DNA of 7,687 nt, taken from Cyclobacteriaceae bacterium (GTDB lineage Bacteria; Bacteroidota; Bacteroidia; Cytophagales; Cyclobacteriaceae). The stretch lies in contig CANHCD010000083.1 of assembly GCA_947458795.1 (NCBI GenBank), forward strand, positions 1 through 7,687, given 5' to 3'. Positions 1 to 6,430 of this stretch are shown piece by piece (position 1 is the stretch's first letter; the number at the start of each line of letters is the position of its first letter). Both the position numbers and the translations under genes were made by a program. Below the pieces are notes generated by a model, which saw only the letters and a program-made list of their open reading frames with translations, was not told the origin of the DNA and searched no databases.

Positions 1-1344
1 TGGACAGGTGAGTTGTTGAAGGAATTTTCCGCACACAGTCCTAAAGAGGTCGAAACTTGCTTGAGTCTAGCAGAACAGACTTTTTCTTCTTGGAGGGAGC
101 TCCCCTACTCAGAGAAGGCCACATTGATGCATCAAGTGGCAGCGCTCCTCTTGGAGAAAAAAGAGCCTTTGGCCCGCCTCATCAGTCAAGAAGTAGGTAA
201 AGTAATTCAGGAATCGCGGGCTGAAATTGAAAAATGTGCCTGGGTATGCAATTTTTACGCAGACAAGGCTGCCTCATTTTTAACTACTGAAGAAATCCTA
301 CTCCCCGATTCCAAAAAGGCAGCGGTAATTTTTCAGCCGCTGGGAATAATCCTTGGAGTGATGCCTTGGAATTTTCCGTTTTGGCAAGTATTTCGCTTTG
401 CGGCTCCCACCTTGATGGCAGGAAACGTGGCCCTGCTAAAACACGCCTCCAATGTACCGCAATGTGGGTTGGCCATTCAGGAAATTTTCGAAGCGGCAGG
501 TTTTCCAAAGGGCTGCTTTCAAAGCCTATTGATTGACGGGCCTCGTGCTACCGCCCTTCTTGAGGACCCTAGAGTTAAAGGAGTGAGCCTTACAGGCAGT
601 GAAAAAGCAGGTGCAAGCGTGGCTTCAGCTGCTGGAAAAAATTTAAAAAAATCACTGCTCGAGCTCGGAGGCAGCGATCCATTTATTGTCCTTGCAGATG
701 CAGATCTCCCCAAAGCTGCTGCCGCAGCGGTAAAGTCGAGGATGATCAACTTTGGTCAAAGCTGCATTGCCGCCAAGCGATTTATCATCGAATCCTCGGT
801 ATACGATGCATTTGTAGCACTATTTCTACATGAGCTGAAGAAATTAAAACCCGGAAGCCCTCTAGATGAAGATGCCTCTTATGCTTGCATGGCTCGGCCT
901 GATCTTGCCGCCGAACTTTACCAGCAAGTGCGCGAAACTGTTGCCCTTGGCGCTCGGGTTTTGGCAGGCGGTAAGGCGCCAGAACCGGGTTCGGCGCGCT
1001 TTGAACCTACCGTTCTAGAAAATATTCCCAAAGGATCCCCCGCTTATTCGGAAGAACTATTCGGTCCAGTAGCCAGCCTATTTAAAGTTGCCTCCGCAGC
1101 CGAAGCCATTGCTTTGGCCAATGCAACTGAATTTGGATTAGGGGCCTCCCTATGGACAGCAGATCCTGTCCGTGGAGCAGCGCTAGCGGCCAATTTGGAA
1201 TCAGGAGCCGTGTTTCTCAATGCGATGGTTGCCTCGCATCCGATGCTGCCTTTTGGGGGGATCAAAAAGTCCGGGTATGGGCGGGAACTGAGCAAACAGG
1301 GGATCTTGGAGTTTATCAATCAAAAAACCGTTTATCTCGGTTAA
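1..1344 (+). CDS. NAD(P)-dependent succinate-semialdehyde dehydrogenase, Sad/YneI type (5' end cut by window)
   Basis: An aldehyde dehydrogenase that most likely oxidises succinate semialdehyde to succinate in the cytoplasm, feeding the TCA cycle. The frame is open from base 1 and reads W-T-G-E-L-L-K-E-F. This fits the family's N-terminal 'NP-x-TGE' segment, so the true start lies roughly 10-15 codons upstream and the TTG at 13 is an internal Leu. Counting from base 1 (447 visible residues; E. coli Sad has 462), the sequence shows PWNFPFW (from residue 122), the cofactor-binding Lys147 in LLKHASN, the general-base Glu221 in LELGGSDPF (661-663), the catalytic Cys255 in FGQSCIAAKR (763-765), EELFGPVA, and a C-terminal PFGGIKKSGYGREL. 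LKHASNVPQC and the MARPDLAAELYQQV stretch resemble E. coli Sad more than GabD, from memory of that sequence. The exact aldehyde substrate is inferred. All catalytic residues are present. No clear terminator separates it from pdhB, so read-through is possible. Confidence 0.9.
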   Translation, partial: WTGELLKEFSAHSPKEVETCLSLAEQTFSSWRELPYSEKATLMHQVAALLLEKKEPLARLISQEVGKVIQESRAEIEKCAWVCNFYADKAASFLTTEEILLPDSKKAAVIFQPLGIILGVMPWNFPFWQVFRFAAPTLMAGNVALLKHASNVPQCGLAIQEIFEAAGFPKGCFQSLLIDGPRATALLEDPRVKGVSLTGSEKAGASVASAAGKNLKKSLLELGGSDPFIVLADADLPKAAAAAVKSRMINFGQSCIAAKRFIIESSVYDAFVALFLHELKKLKPGSPLDEDASYACMARPDLAAELYQQVRETVALGARVLAGGKAPEPGSARFEPTVLENIPKGSPAYSEELFGPVASLFKVASAAEAIALANATEFGLGASLWTADPVRGAALAANLESGAVFLNAMVASHPMLPFGGIKKSGYGRELSKQGILEFINQKTVYLG

Positions 1345-1350
1345 TTGCCC

Positions 1351-1386
1351 TCTTTGACAAAGAAACGTCTAGGCTTTGCAAATGCC
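1351..1386. promoter_or_regulatory. Pair of TTTG/CAAA dyads upstream of pdhB (operator-like)
   Basis: Two related inverted repeats lie in the 86-bp gap before pdhB. The first, 1351-1363, is TCTTTG-A-CAAAGA with 6-bp arms around one central base. The second, 1372-1386, is GGC-TTTGCAAA-T-GCC, an 8-bp perfect core with flanking GGC/GCC arms offset by one base. Their centres (1357 and 1378.5) are about 21 bp apart, close to two helical turns. The second covers the candidate -33 TTTG. Arms this close together cannot form a stable RNA hairpin, so a dimeric protein site is the likelier reading, but chance is not excluded. Confidence 0.3.
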
Positions 1387-1405
1387 CGATTCCTTTCTAT
1401 TTTTA
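1375..1405 (+). promoter_or_regulatory. Candidate Bacteroidota-type promoter for pdhB
   Basis: TTTG at 1375-1378 and TATTTTTA at 1398-1405 are separated by 19 bp. This resembles the Bacteroidota consensus TTTG-N(about 19-21)-TAnnTTTG with one mismatch, A for the last G. Transcription would start near 1411, giving a leader of about 20 nt. No Shine-Dalgarno sequence precedes the ATG at 1431, which is normal in this phylum. Matching was by eye only. Confidence 0.4.
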
Positions 1406-1430
1406 CGTGCCAAAAATTTGTCCCTAAGCA

Positions 1431-2411
1431 ATGAGAGAACTACAATTTCGGGAAGCCTTGAGAGAGGCACTGTCCGAGGAAATGAGACGAGACAAAAACG
1501 TCTTTTTAATGGGTGAAGAAGTTGCCGAATACAACGGTGCTTACAAAGTGTCCCAAGGGATGCTGGATGAATTTGGTCCTGAGCGCGTGTACGATACCCC
1601 AATCTCCGAACTTGGATTTGCTGGCCTCGGGGTCGGCGCAGCCATGAATGGCTTGAAGCCGATCATCGAATTCATGACCTTCAACTTTTCGTTGGTGGCA
1701 ATCGATCAGATCATCAACTCTGCAGCAAAAATGTATGCCATGTCGGGAGGCGCTTATTCTGTGCCGATCGTATTTCGTGGCCCTACAGGTAATGCAGGGC
1801 AGCTGGGCGCGACCCACTCTTCCAACTTTGAAAACTGGTTTGCCAATACTCCTGGATTAAAAGTCATTGTACCTTCCAATCCTTCCGATGCAAAAGGCTT
1901 ACTTAAAGCAGCTATCCGTGATCCAGATCCAGTGATCTTTATGGAGTCTGAGGTGATGTATTCTGACAAGGGCATGGTCCCAGACGGAGAATACTTACTT
2001 CCGATCGGCGTGGCTGACATCAAGCGCAAGGGCACGGATGTAACCGTGATTTCCTTTGGAAAAATGATGAAGGTAGCCCTCGAAGCAGCTGAAGAAATGG
2101 AGAGATCAGGTGTTTCCTGCGAGGTAATTGACCTGCGAACTGTTCGTCCGATCGACTATGCTACTTGCGTAGAATCATTGAAAAAGACCAACCGTGTGGT
2201 GATTGTCGAAGAAGCCAATCCACTTGCAGGCATCTCTTCCGAACTTACTTACCACTTCCAGCGCCATGCTTTTGACTACCTAGACGCTCCTGTCATTCGT
2301 GTCAACTCCATGGACATACCTTTGAGCTATTCGCCAGCCTACATTGATGTGACTCTTCCCAATGTGAAGCGTACAGTAGAAGCCATCCAAAAAGTGATGT
2401 ACAAAGCCTAA
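1431..2411 (+). CDS. pdhB: Pyruvate dehydrogenase complex E1 component, beta subunit
   Basis: This is the E1-beta subunit, which pairs with E1-alpha to form the thiamin-diphosphate enzyme that decarboxylates pyruvate and transfers acetyl groups to lipoylated E2 in the cytoplasm. The 326 residues match the usual length of mature E1-beta. It starts in family style with MRELQFREALREAL, then GEEVAEYNGAYKVSQG (residues 28-43) and DTPISELGFAG, where Glu60 aligns with Glu59 of mature human E1-beta, the residue that activates ThDP. EFMTFNFSLVAIDQI and SAAKMYAMSGG follow, then FRGPTGN and His129 in the loop that reads QHSQ in human E1-beta. The C-terminal transketolase half contains EVIDLRTVRPIDYAT and VVIVEEANPLAG. 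Branched-chain or acetoin E1-beta are the alternatives, but the close match to PDH E1-beta favours pyruvate. No E1-alpha or E2 gene is next to it, and a terminator follows 20 bp after the stop, so it ends its transcription unit. Confidence 0.93.
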   Translation: MRELQFREALREALSEEMRRDKNVFLMGEEVAEYNGAYKVSQGMLDEFGPERVYDTPISELGFAGLGVGAAMNGLKPIIEFMTFNFSLVAIDQIINSAAKMYAMSGGAYSVPIVFRGPTGNAGQLGATHSSNFENWFANTPGLKVIVPSNPSDAKGLLKAAIRDPDPVIFMESEVMYSDKGMVPDGEYLLPIGVADIKRKGTDVTVISFGKMMKVALEAAEEMERSGVSCEVIDLRTVRPIDYATCVESLKKTNRVVIVEEANPLAGISSELTYHFQRHAFDYLDAPVIRVNSMDIPLSYSPAYIDVTLPNVKRTVEAIQKVMYKA

Positions 2412-2431
2412 GTGCTTTTGTATTTCAATCA

Positions 2432-2464
2432 AAAAAACCCAGATCGAATTGATCTGGGTTTTTT
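2432..2464. terminator. Intrinsic terminator after pdhB, symmetrical and probably bidirectional
   Basis: There is a perfect 14-bp stem, with arms at 2432-2445 and 2451-2464 around the 5-nt loop GAATT. The inner part is CCCAGATC/GATCTGGG. The outer part is an A-run paired with a T-run, so a T-tract follows the hairpin on either strand. It begins 20 bp after the pdhB stop. On the minus strand it would act as a second stop behind the 2492-2519 terminator. Confidence 0.9.
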
Positions 2465-2491
2465 GTTGCCTTTTTAATTCAACCTAATCAT

Positions 2492-2519
2492 AAAAAAACC
2501 CGGGTTCATCAAACCCGGG
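2492..2519 (-). terminator. Intrinsic terminator of the minus-strand receptor gene
   Basis: CCCGGGTT (2499-2506) pairs with AACCCGGG (2512-2519) around the loop CATCA. Seven A's at 2492-2498 give a T7 tract immediately after the hairpin on the minus strand, 50 bp beyond the receptor stop codon. On the plus strand the hairpin is followed by ATTAATACTG with no T-run, so this one is directional. Confidence 0.88.
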
Positions 2520-2569
2520 ATTAATACTGTATCTATCTAGTAAAATTTTTATGTATCGTTAATTCTTTT

Positions 2570-5089
2570 TTAGCGGTTTCGAACCGTTGGAGCTCCTCCT
2601 TGTTCACCTTGTCCTTCACCCCCATCTTTCAAGTCGTCGTTGGTGATGGACTTTCTCTTTTTAGGGCGCTGATCCATGCTCATCTTACCTATTCGGTAGT
2701 TAAAGTTGATCTTAAAATTCAAATTTTGAAGACGAGAAGTGCTGTTCTGAACAATGCTCGGCGTCACGATCTCGTTGCGAATGACAATCTCTTTGAAAAG
2801 AAAATTTTCTGCCCCGAATCCAAAGGAACCTCTCTTCTCTTTGAATTGCTTGTTGAAGTTCAATCCGTATGCAGCAAAGCCTCCAGAGGAACCTTGCAAC
2901 TGTACCTGATTGCCACGTGCAAAGGTAAAGAGCTGAATTTGCCAATCTTTGGGAAGGGTATAATTACCAAATGCTCGTCCACTCACCACAAAGCCCTCGT
3001 TTCGGGCAGCAAACTTTGGATCTGTCAAGCCATTGTCTAGCATGGAATAGTACAAGTCCATTCCACCGTTCAATGAAAGTTTGTTGTTGAGGTTCACATT
3101 GAAGAACAAGTTGGTCCCTACGGCCTGCTCCCGACCGATATTTTCGAAGGTGGTAAATATGATGCCGTCTTCGCGCACATTGCGAATGGATTGGATCGAA
3201 CCAGTGGTATTTCTATAGAATCCTGTAAAGTTCAAAGTAGTGCCTTTGATAAAGGTGCTGTAGCCCAACTCATAGTTGTCCGTCAATTCTGGATCTAGCT
3301 CAGGGTTACCTTGGGACTGCTGCTGTGGATTGGACGCTTCAATGTTTGGATTAAGAAAACGTAGGGAAGGGCGCTGAATCCGGCGGTTGTAGGCCAACTT
3401 AAGCATGTTTCCATTCTTTAATTTTCTGCTTGCATTGATGCTTGGCACCAAAGTACCATAGGAAGGGATCTCGGCTTTGAAGTCCGTTTTAAAATCCGCA
3501 GTGATCGTGGTGTACTCGTACCTAAGCCCTGGCTTCAAGGTATAATTTTTGAGTAACTGGAAGGTGTATGAGAAGTAGGCTGCGGTTACATTTTGATCGT
3601 AGCTAAACTCGTTGCTCAAGGTAGGATCGGGTAGCGCCACAAATGGACCTGTCGGGCCCTGGGCCAAGAAATAAGAGAAATCTGAAGATGCCCTTCTCAA
3701 AATGTTTTTAGCACCATATTCAATGATCTGAGAGCCCTTTTCATTCAGAGGATTTACATAATCTACCTGAGCTGTAAACTCTTCGTTTTTGCTTGGGTTC
3801 ACGTTTTTCAGTCTTGAAAAGATCGTCTCCAGATCATTTTCTTCAAAAAGCGTGTTTGTAAATGAATTGTCTCGAAGGTTATTGGAGTATAAAGTAAGGA
3901 AACTCAATTCCTTCCCTTTCTTCTCAAAGGTCTTGGTATAGTTCAAGCTCACATCCACCGAATTGGAGTTGTCCAGCGAATTACTTTCCCGATTTTGCTT
4001 GGCACGCAAGACATCATTTAGCGAATTTTGTGTTAGAAAATTGTACTGCCAGTTTTCAGAGTTTCGAATCCCGAAATTGACTGCTCCAGTAATGAAGTTT
4101 TTGTCATCAATTTCGTAATCAACCCCAAAGTTGTAGCGCCCAAAAATCTCACTGCGCTCGGTATCTGCTGATTGTTGGGTAGTGGAAACATTTCCATTGG
4201 CAAGGTTGGTCACCTGCTTGTTTTCAAAGCTTCCCAAGATATTGTATCCTGAGCGGCCAAACCCACCGAGGGAAAAGCCCATTTTGCCTTTACGTGCTGA
4301 TCCCTGAAGACCCAAGTTGGATCCTCTCCATCCTGCTGCAGAATTGACATTTAGCGTCATTCCTTGCAGGTTGTTTTTCTTGGTAACGATGTTGATTACC
4401 CCAGACGTACCTTCCGCATCAAATCTTGCGGATGGGGAGGTGATGACTTCCACCGCCTTAATTTCGTCGGCAGGAATCTGTCTCAAAGCATCTGCAATGG
4501 AGGAAGCGGCAATAGCAGAAGGTCTATTGTCAATCAGGACCAGGATATTGGAGCTACCTCTCATGGATACATTGCCATCTAAGTCTACGGATAGCATGGG
4601 CACACGGCGAAGTACATCGGTGGCATCTCCACCTGCAGTGGTTTTGTCGTTCTCAGCTTTGTAAATGGTGCGATCGACACGCTCCTCGATCAGTTCGCGC
4701 TGTCCTTGTACGGTGATTTCCTGGAGGGCTACCCCTTCATCTGATAGGGCTATTTCCCCTAGATTGATGTCTGAGTCAAGCGAATTCACATTGACTGTAC
4801 GCTTGATGGTTTCGTAGCCTAGAAAAGATACCTGCAATTCGTAGGTGCCTACTGCAAATCCAGTGATGTAAAAAACGCCGTTTCCATCGGCCACGGCACC
4901 TGCGATTGAGGTGGTGGTTCCGGCTTTGTAGAGGGCCGCAGTGGCATAGCCAATTGGGCCTCCAGTTTTAAGATCTTTGGCCACACCCAGAATACGGATG
5001 GGCTCTTTTTCCGCTCCTGTCTGCTGGCCAAAAGCCATTTGAACAGACAGGAAGAGGAAAAAGGCAAATAGTAGTTGTACTTTTTTCAT
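2570..5089 (-). CDS. TonB-dependent-receptor-like outer-membrane beta-barrel protein (CarboxypepD_reg-like + plug + OMP_b-brl_3 type)
   Basis: An 839-residue outer-membrane receptor/transporter of unknown substrate. Residues 1-21 form a Sec signal peptide (basic MKK start, hydrophobic core, likely cleavage after AFG before QQ). Residues about 33-115 are a carboxypeptidase-regulatory-like beta-sandwich, with GVFYITGFAVGTYELQVSFL typical of it. LQEITVQGQR (122-131) sits where a TonB box or linker is expected. The plug spans about 132-238 and contains DVLRRVPMLSVD, VSMRGSSNILVLIDNRPS and the end motif SGVINIVTKK. A long beta-barrel follows, including RIQRPSLRFLNP and NPELDPELTDNYELGY; the last strand is probably LNFKINFNYRIG near 790-801. 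About 39 further residues form a basic then Gly/Glu-rich tail containing KKRKSITNDDLKDGG. No SusD-like partner follows, so it is not a SusC/SusD pair. The ATG at 5087-5089 is preceded by an A-rich leader. It is divergent from the sensor kinase operon, its likely regulator by position only. Confidence 0.9.
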   Translation of the reverse strand: MKKVQLLFAFFLFLSVQMAFGQQTGAEKEPIRILGVAKDLKTGGPIGYATAALYKAGTTTSIAGAVADGNGVFYITGFAVGTYELQVSFLGYETIKRTVNVNSLDSDINLGEIALSDEGVALQEITVQGQRELIEERVDRTIYKAENDKTTAGGDATDVLRRVPMLSVDLDGNVSMRGSSNILVLIDNRPSAIAASSIADALRQIPADEIKAVEVITSPSARFDAEGTSGVINIVTKKNNLQGMTLNVNSAAGWRGSNLGLQGSARKGKMGFSLGGFGRSGYNILGSFENKQVTNLANGNVSTTQQSADTERSEIFGRYNFGVDYEIDDKNFITGAVNFGIRNSENWQYNFLTQNSLNDVLRAKQNRESNSLDNSNSVDVSLNYTKTFEKKGKELSFLTLYSNNLRDNSFTNTLFEENDLETIFSRLKNVNPSKNEEFTAQVDYVNPLNEKGSQIIEYGAKNILRRASSDFSYFLAQGPTGPFVALPDPTLSNEFSYDQNVTAAYFSYTFQLLKNYTLKPGLRYEYTTITADFKTDFKAEIPSYGTLVPSINASRKLKNGNMLKLAYNRRIQRPSLRFLNPNIEASNPQQQSQGNPELDPELTDNYELGYSTFIKGTTLNFTGFYRNTTGSIQSIRNVREDGIIFTTFENIGREQAVGTNLFFNVNLNNKLSLNGGMDLYYSMLDNGLTDPKFAARNEGFVVSGRAFGNYTLPKDWQIQLFTFARGNQVQLQGSSGGFAAYGLNFNKQFKEKRGSFGFGAENFLFKEIVIRNEIVTPSIVQNSTSRLQNLNFKINFNYRIGKMSMDQRPKKRKSITNDDLKDGGEGQGEQGGAPTVRNR

Positions 5090-5117
5090 GGTTTAGTTTT
5101 CAAAGAGACGGTTTAGT
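5090..5117 (-). repeat. Direct repeat ACTAAACC in the receptor leader
   Basis: On the plus strand GGTTTAGT occurs at 5090-5097 and again at 5110-5117, exactly 20 bp apart. On the receptor mRNA this reads ACTAAACC twice, the second copy directly against the start codon. It may be a site affecting translation or simply a short chance repeat. Confidence 0.3.
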
Positions 5118-5131
5118 CCCTCTATATACCG

Positions 5132-5163
5132 CAAAGGTGTAGAGATTGTTTGGGGTACTCAAA
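5132..5163 (-). promoter_or_regulatory. Candidate promoter of the receptor gene
   Basis: Reading the minus strand, TTTG (plus coordinates 5160-5163) is followed after 20 bp by CACCTTTG (5132-5139). This resembles the Bacteroidota TTTG/TAnnTTTG promoter, with C for the first T. The start site would be near 5125, giving a leader of about 35 nt before the ATG. The -33 element overlaps one copy of the GGTACYCAAA box at 5154-5163. Confidence 0.4.
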
Positions 5164-5235
5164 TCCGATAGACCAGCACAAGCTTCCTGTCGACCAATTG
5201 CCCAAAATGAAAGACTAAAGTTTTAGGTACCCAAA
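5154..5235 (+). repeat. Repeated box GGTACYCAAA in the divergent control region
   Basis: GGTACTCAAA at 5154-5163 and GGTACCCAAA at 5226-5235 share nine of ten bases in the same orientation, starting 72 bp apart. The first copy covers the -33 element of the candidate receptor promoter. The second lies upstream of both candidate promoters. LytTR regulators generally bind paired direct repeats, so these are candidate sites for the neighbouring regulator, but the spacing is wider than usual for such pairs. Confidence 0.25.
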
Positions 5236-5250
5236 AGCAGGGCTTGATAC

Positions 5251-5283
5251 CTTGATTTTGCCTGTTGGTGGGCAAGAATCAGG
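5251..5283. promoter_or_regulatory. Imperfect dyad over the kinase operon promoter
   Basis: TGATTTTGCC (5253-5262) and GGCAAGAATCA (5271-5281) are inverted repeats: TTGCC pairs with GGCAA and TGATT with AATCA, with one extra G at 5276 and an 8-base centre TGTTGGTG. The dyad spans the -33 position of the candidate kinase promoter, where a repressor or regulator would act. It has no T-tract and does not follow a gene, so it is unlikely to be a terminator. Confidence 0.35.
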
Positions 5284-5297
5284 TTTTGGTAGATTTG
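5265..5297 (+). promoter_or_regulatory. Candidate promoter of the kinase/regulator operon
   Basis: TAGATTTG at 5290-5297 is an exact match to the Bacteroidota -7 consensus TAnnTTTG. A TTG at 5265-5267 lies 22 bp upstream, within the 17-23 bp spacing reported for the phylum. The transcript would start near 5303 with a leader of about 48 nt to the ATG at 5351. The -33 side lies inside the dyad at 5251-5283. Confidence 0.5.
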
Positions 5298-5350
5298 ATT
5301 CAGAGAAAAAAATAAAATGACTTAGCTTCACTGCAAGTAAATGTAAGCGT

Positions 5351-6430
5351 ATGCTACTCAATACACGAAAAAGAAAGCTTTCCATTCTAGTCCACCTCTT
5401 GGGCTGGATCATGCTTTGTGTGGTCCTGCTGATCCTCTCCCCCTTATCTTGGAGGATGGGGGAGATTGAGCTGCCGGTGCAGTTCTGGTGGAAACAGATT
5501 TACCTGGTGGGGCTTTTGATCCTGATTTTTTATTTGAATGCCTGGGGCATCGTCCCCAAGTTTCTTCTCAAAGGAAGAAATTACTTGTACCTATTGGTCA
5601 TCCTCCTAGGAGCACTCCTATTTTATGCATTGATTTTCTACTTCGAACAGTTTACGCAGTATGGCATCAAATTGCACGAGCTATTCAACCCAGACAAACC
5701 CTACACAGGCAAACGCTGGGTTCCGGGAGATGTATTTCAAATGCTCTTGTATGTGATTTCAATTGGCCTAAGCACCTCTGTTGCCCTGGTAGAGAAATGG
5801 CAGAAAGATGAGGCTTTTCGAGGGGAGCTGGAGCGGCAACGAATCAATACCGAGCTCTCCTACCTCAAGGCCCAGATCAACCCTCACTTCTTTTTCAATA
5901 CGCTGAACAACATCTATTCCTTGACGACCTTGGATGTAAGTAAGGCCCAGGAAGCACTTTTGAAGCTTTCTCGAATGATGCGCTACGTGCTGTATGAGAA
6001 TCAGAAAGATGAAACCTTGCTCAGCAAAGAGGTCAAGTTTATCGAAGATTACCTCGAACTGATGAAAATGCGCCTCTCCCAAAAGGTCAGGCTTCAGGTG
6101 AAATTGGACGAGCCCAAGGAGGATCTGGTGATTGCGCCCATGCTCTTTCTACCCTTTTTAGAAAACTGTTTCAAGCACGGAATCAGCTCTCAGCAAGAAA
6201 CTGAAATCACCATCAGCCTCGAGGTGATGGGAGATACCGTGTTTTTCGAGACGAAAAATGCCATTTTCCCCGTTCCTCCTGAAAGTCCTGAAGCCCAAGA
6301 AAATGGAATTGGGCTTGTCAATACCCAGAGGCGCTTGGCCTTGCTTTATCCCGATAAACATCGACTTAAATTGGGTATAGATGAAGCTACAGGACAATAT
6401 GGGGTACAGCTGACCATCAATTTGGCATGA
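5351..6430 (+). CDS. LytS-family sensor histidine kinase (His_kinase, four TM segments)
   Basis: A 359-residue inner-membrane sensor kinase that should phosphorylate the LytTR regulator encoded next. The N-terminus carries four likely transmembrane segments (about 10-31, 48-67, 78-99, 128-147) after a basic MLLNTRKRKL start, with no recognisable ligand-binding domain. A short helical linker (150-172) leads to the phospho-acceptor motif LKAQINPHFFFNTLNNIY with His179, diagnostic of the LytS/YehU-type His_kinase domain. The ATP-binding part shows an N-box LPFLENCFKHG (Asn272, His276) and a glycine box ENGIGLVNTQRRLALLY (Gly319, Gly321). All catalytic motifs look intact. Its TGA stop overlaps the regulator's ATG as ATGA (6427-6430), implying translational coupling. 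The signal sensed cannot be read from the sequence. The divergent outer-membrane receptor gene is a plausible target. Confidence 0.93.
   Translation: MLLNTRKRKLSILVHLLGWIMLCVVLLILSPLSWRMGEIELPVQFWWKQIYLVGLLILIFYLNAWGIVPKFLLKGRNYLYLLVILLGALLFYALIFYFEQFTQYGIKLHELFNPDKPYTGKRWVPGDVFQMLLYVISIGLSTSVALVEKWQKDEAFRGELERQRINTELSYLKAQINPHFFFNTLNNIYSLTTLDVSKAQEALLKLSRMMRYVLYENQKDETLLSKEVKFIEDYLELMKMRLSQKVRLQVKLDEPKEDLVIAPMLFLPFLENCFKHGISSQQETEITISLEVMGDTVFFETKNAIFPVPPESPEAQENGIGLVNTQRRLALLYPDKHRLKLGIDEATGQYGVQLTINLA

Noticed and set aside
13..15. TTG as start codon of the aldehyde dehydrogenase
   Set aside because: The frame stays open to base 1 and encodes W-T-G-E just before it, which belongs to the family's N-terminal segment, so the gene begins upstream of the window.
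1152..1427. Open plus-strand frame spanning the end of the dehydrogenase and the gap before pdhB
   Set aside because: Most of it overlaps a strongly conserved coding region in another frame, and the product has no family-like features.
1506..2035. Minus-strand open frames inside pdhB
   Set aside because: They are shadows of a highly conserved gene with no recognisable domain.
2600..3040. 146-codon open frame antisense to the receptor's 3' end
   Set aside because: It lies wholly inside the receptor coding region, the product looks like random translation, and no promoter is visible.
2570..5089. SusC-type glycan importer of a polysaccharide utilisation locus
   Set aside because: There is no SusD-like lipoprotein or glycoside hydrolase nearby, the protein is shorter than typical SusC, and the plug and barrel resemble the OMP_b-brl_3 group.
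5215..5226. Short palindrome CTAAAGTTTTAG in the divergent region
   Set aside because: Arms are only five bases and made mostly of A/T; such matches are expected by chance in this composition.
5251..5283. Riboswitch or terminator before the kinase
   Set aside because: The dyad lies upstream of the inferred transcription start, has no T-tract, and the leader of about 48 nt is too short for a known riboswitch class.
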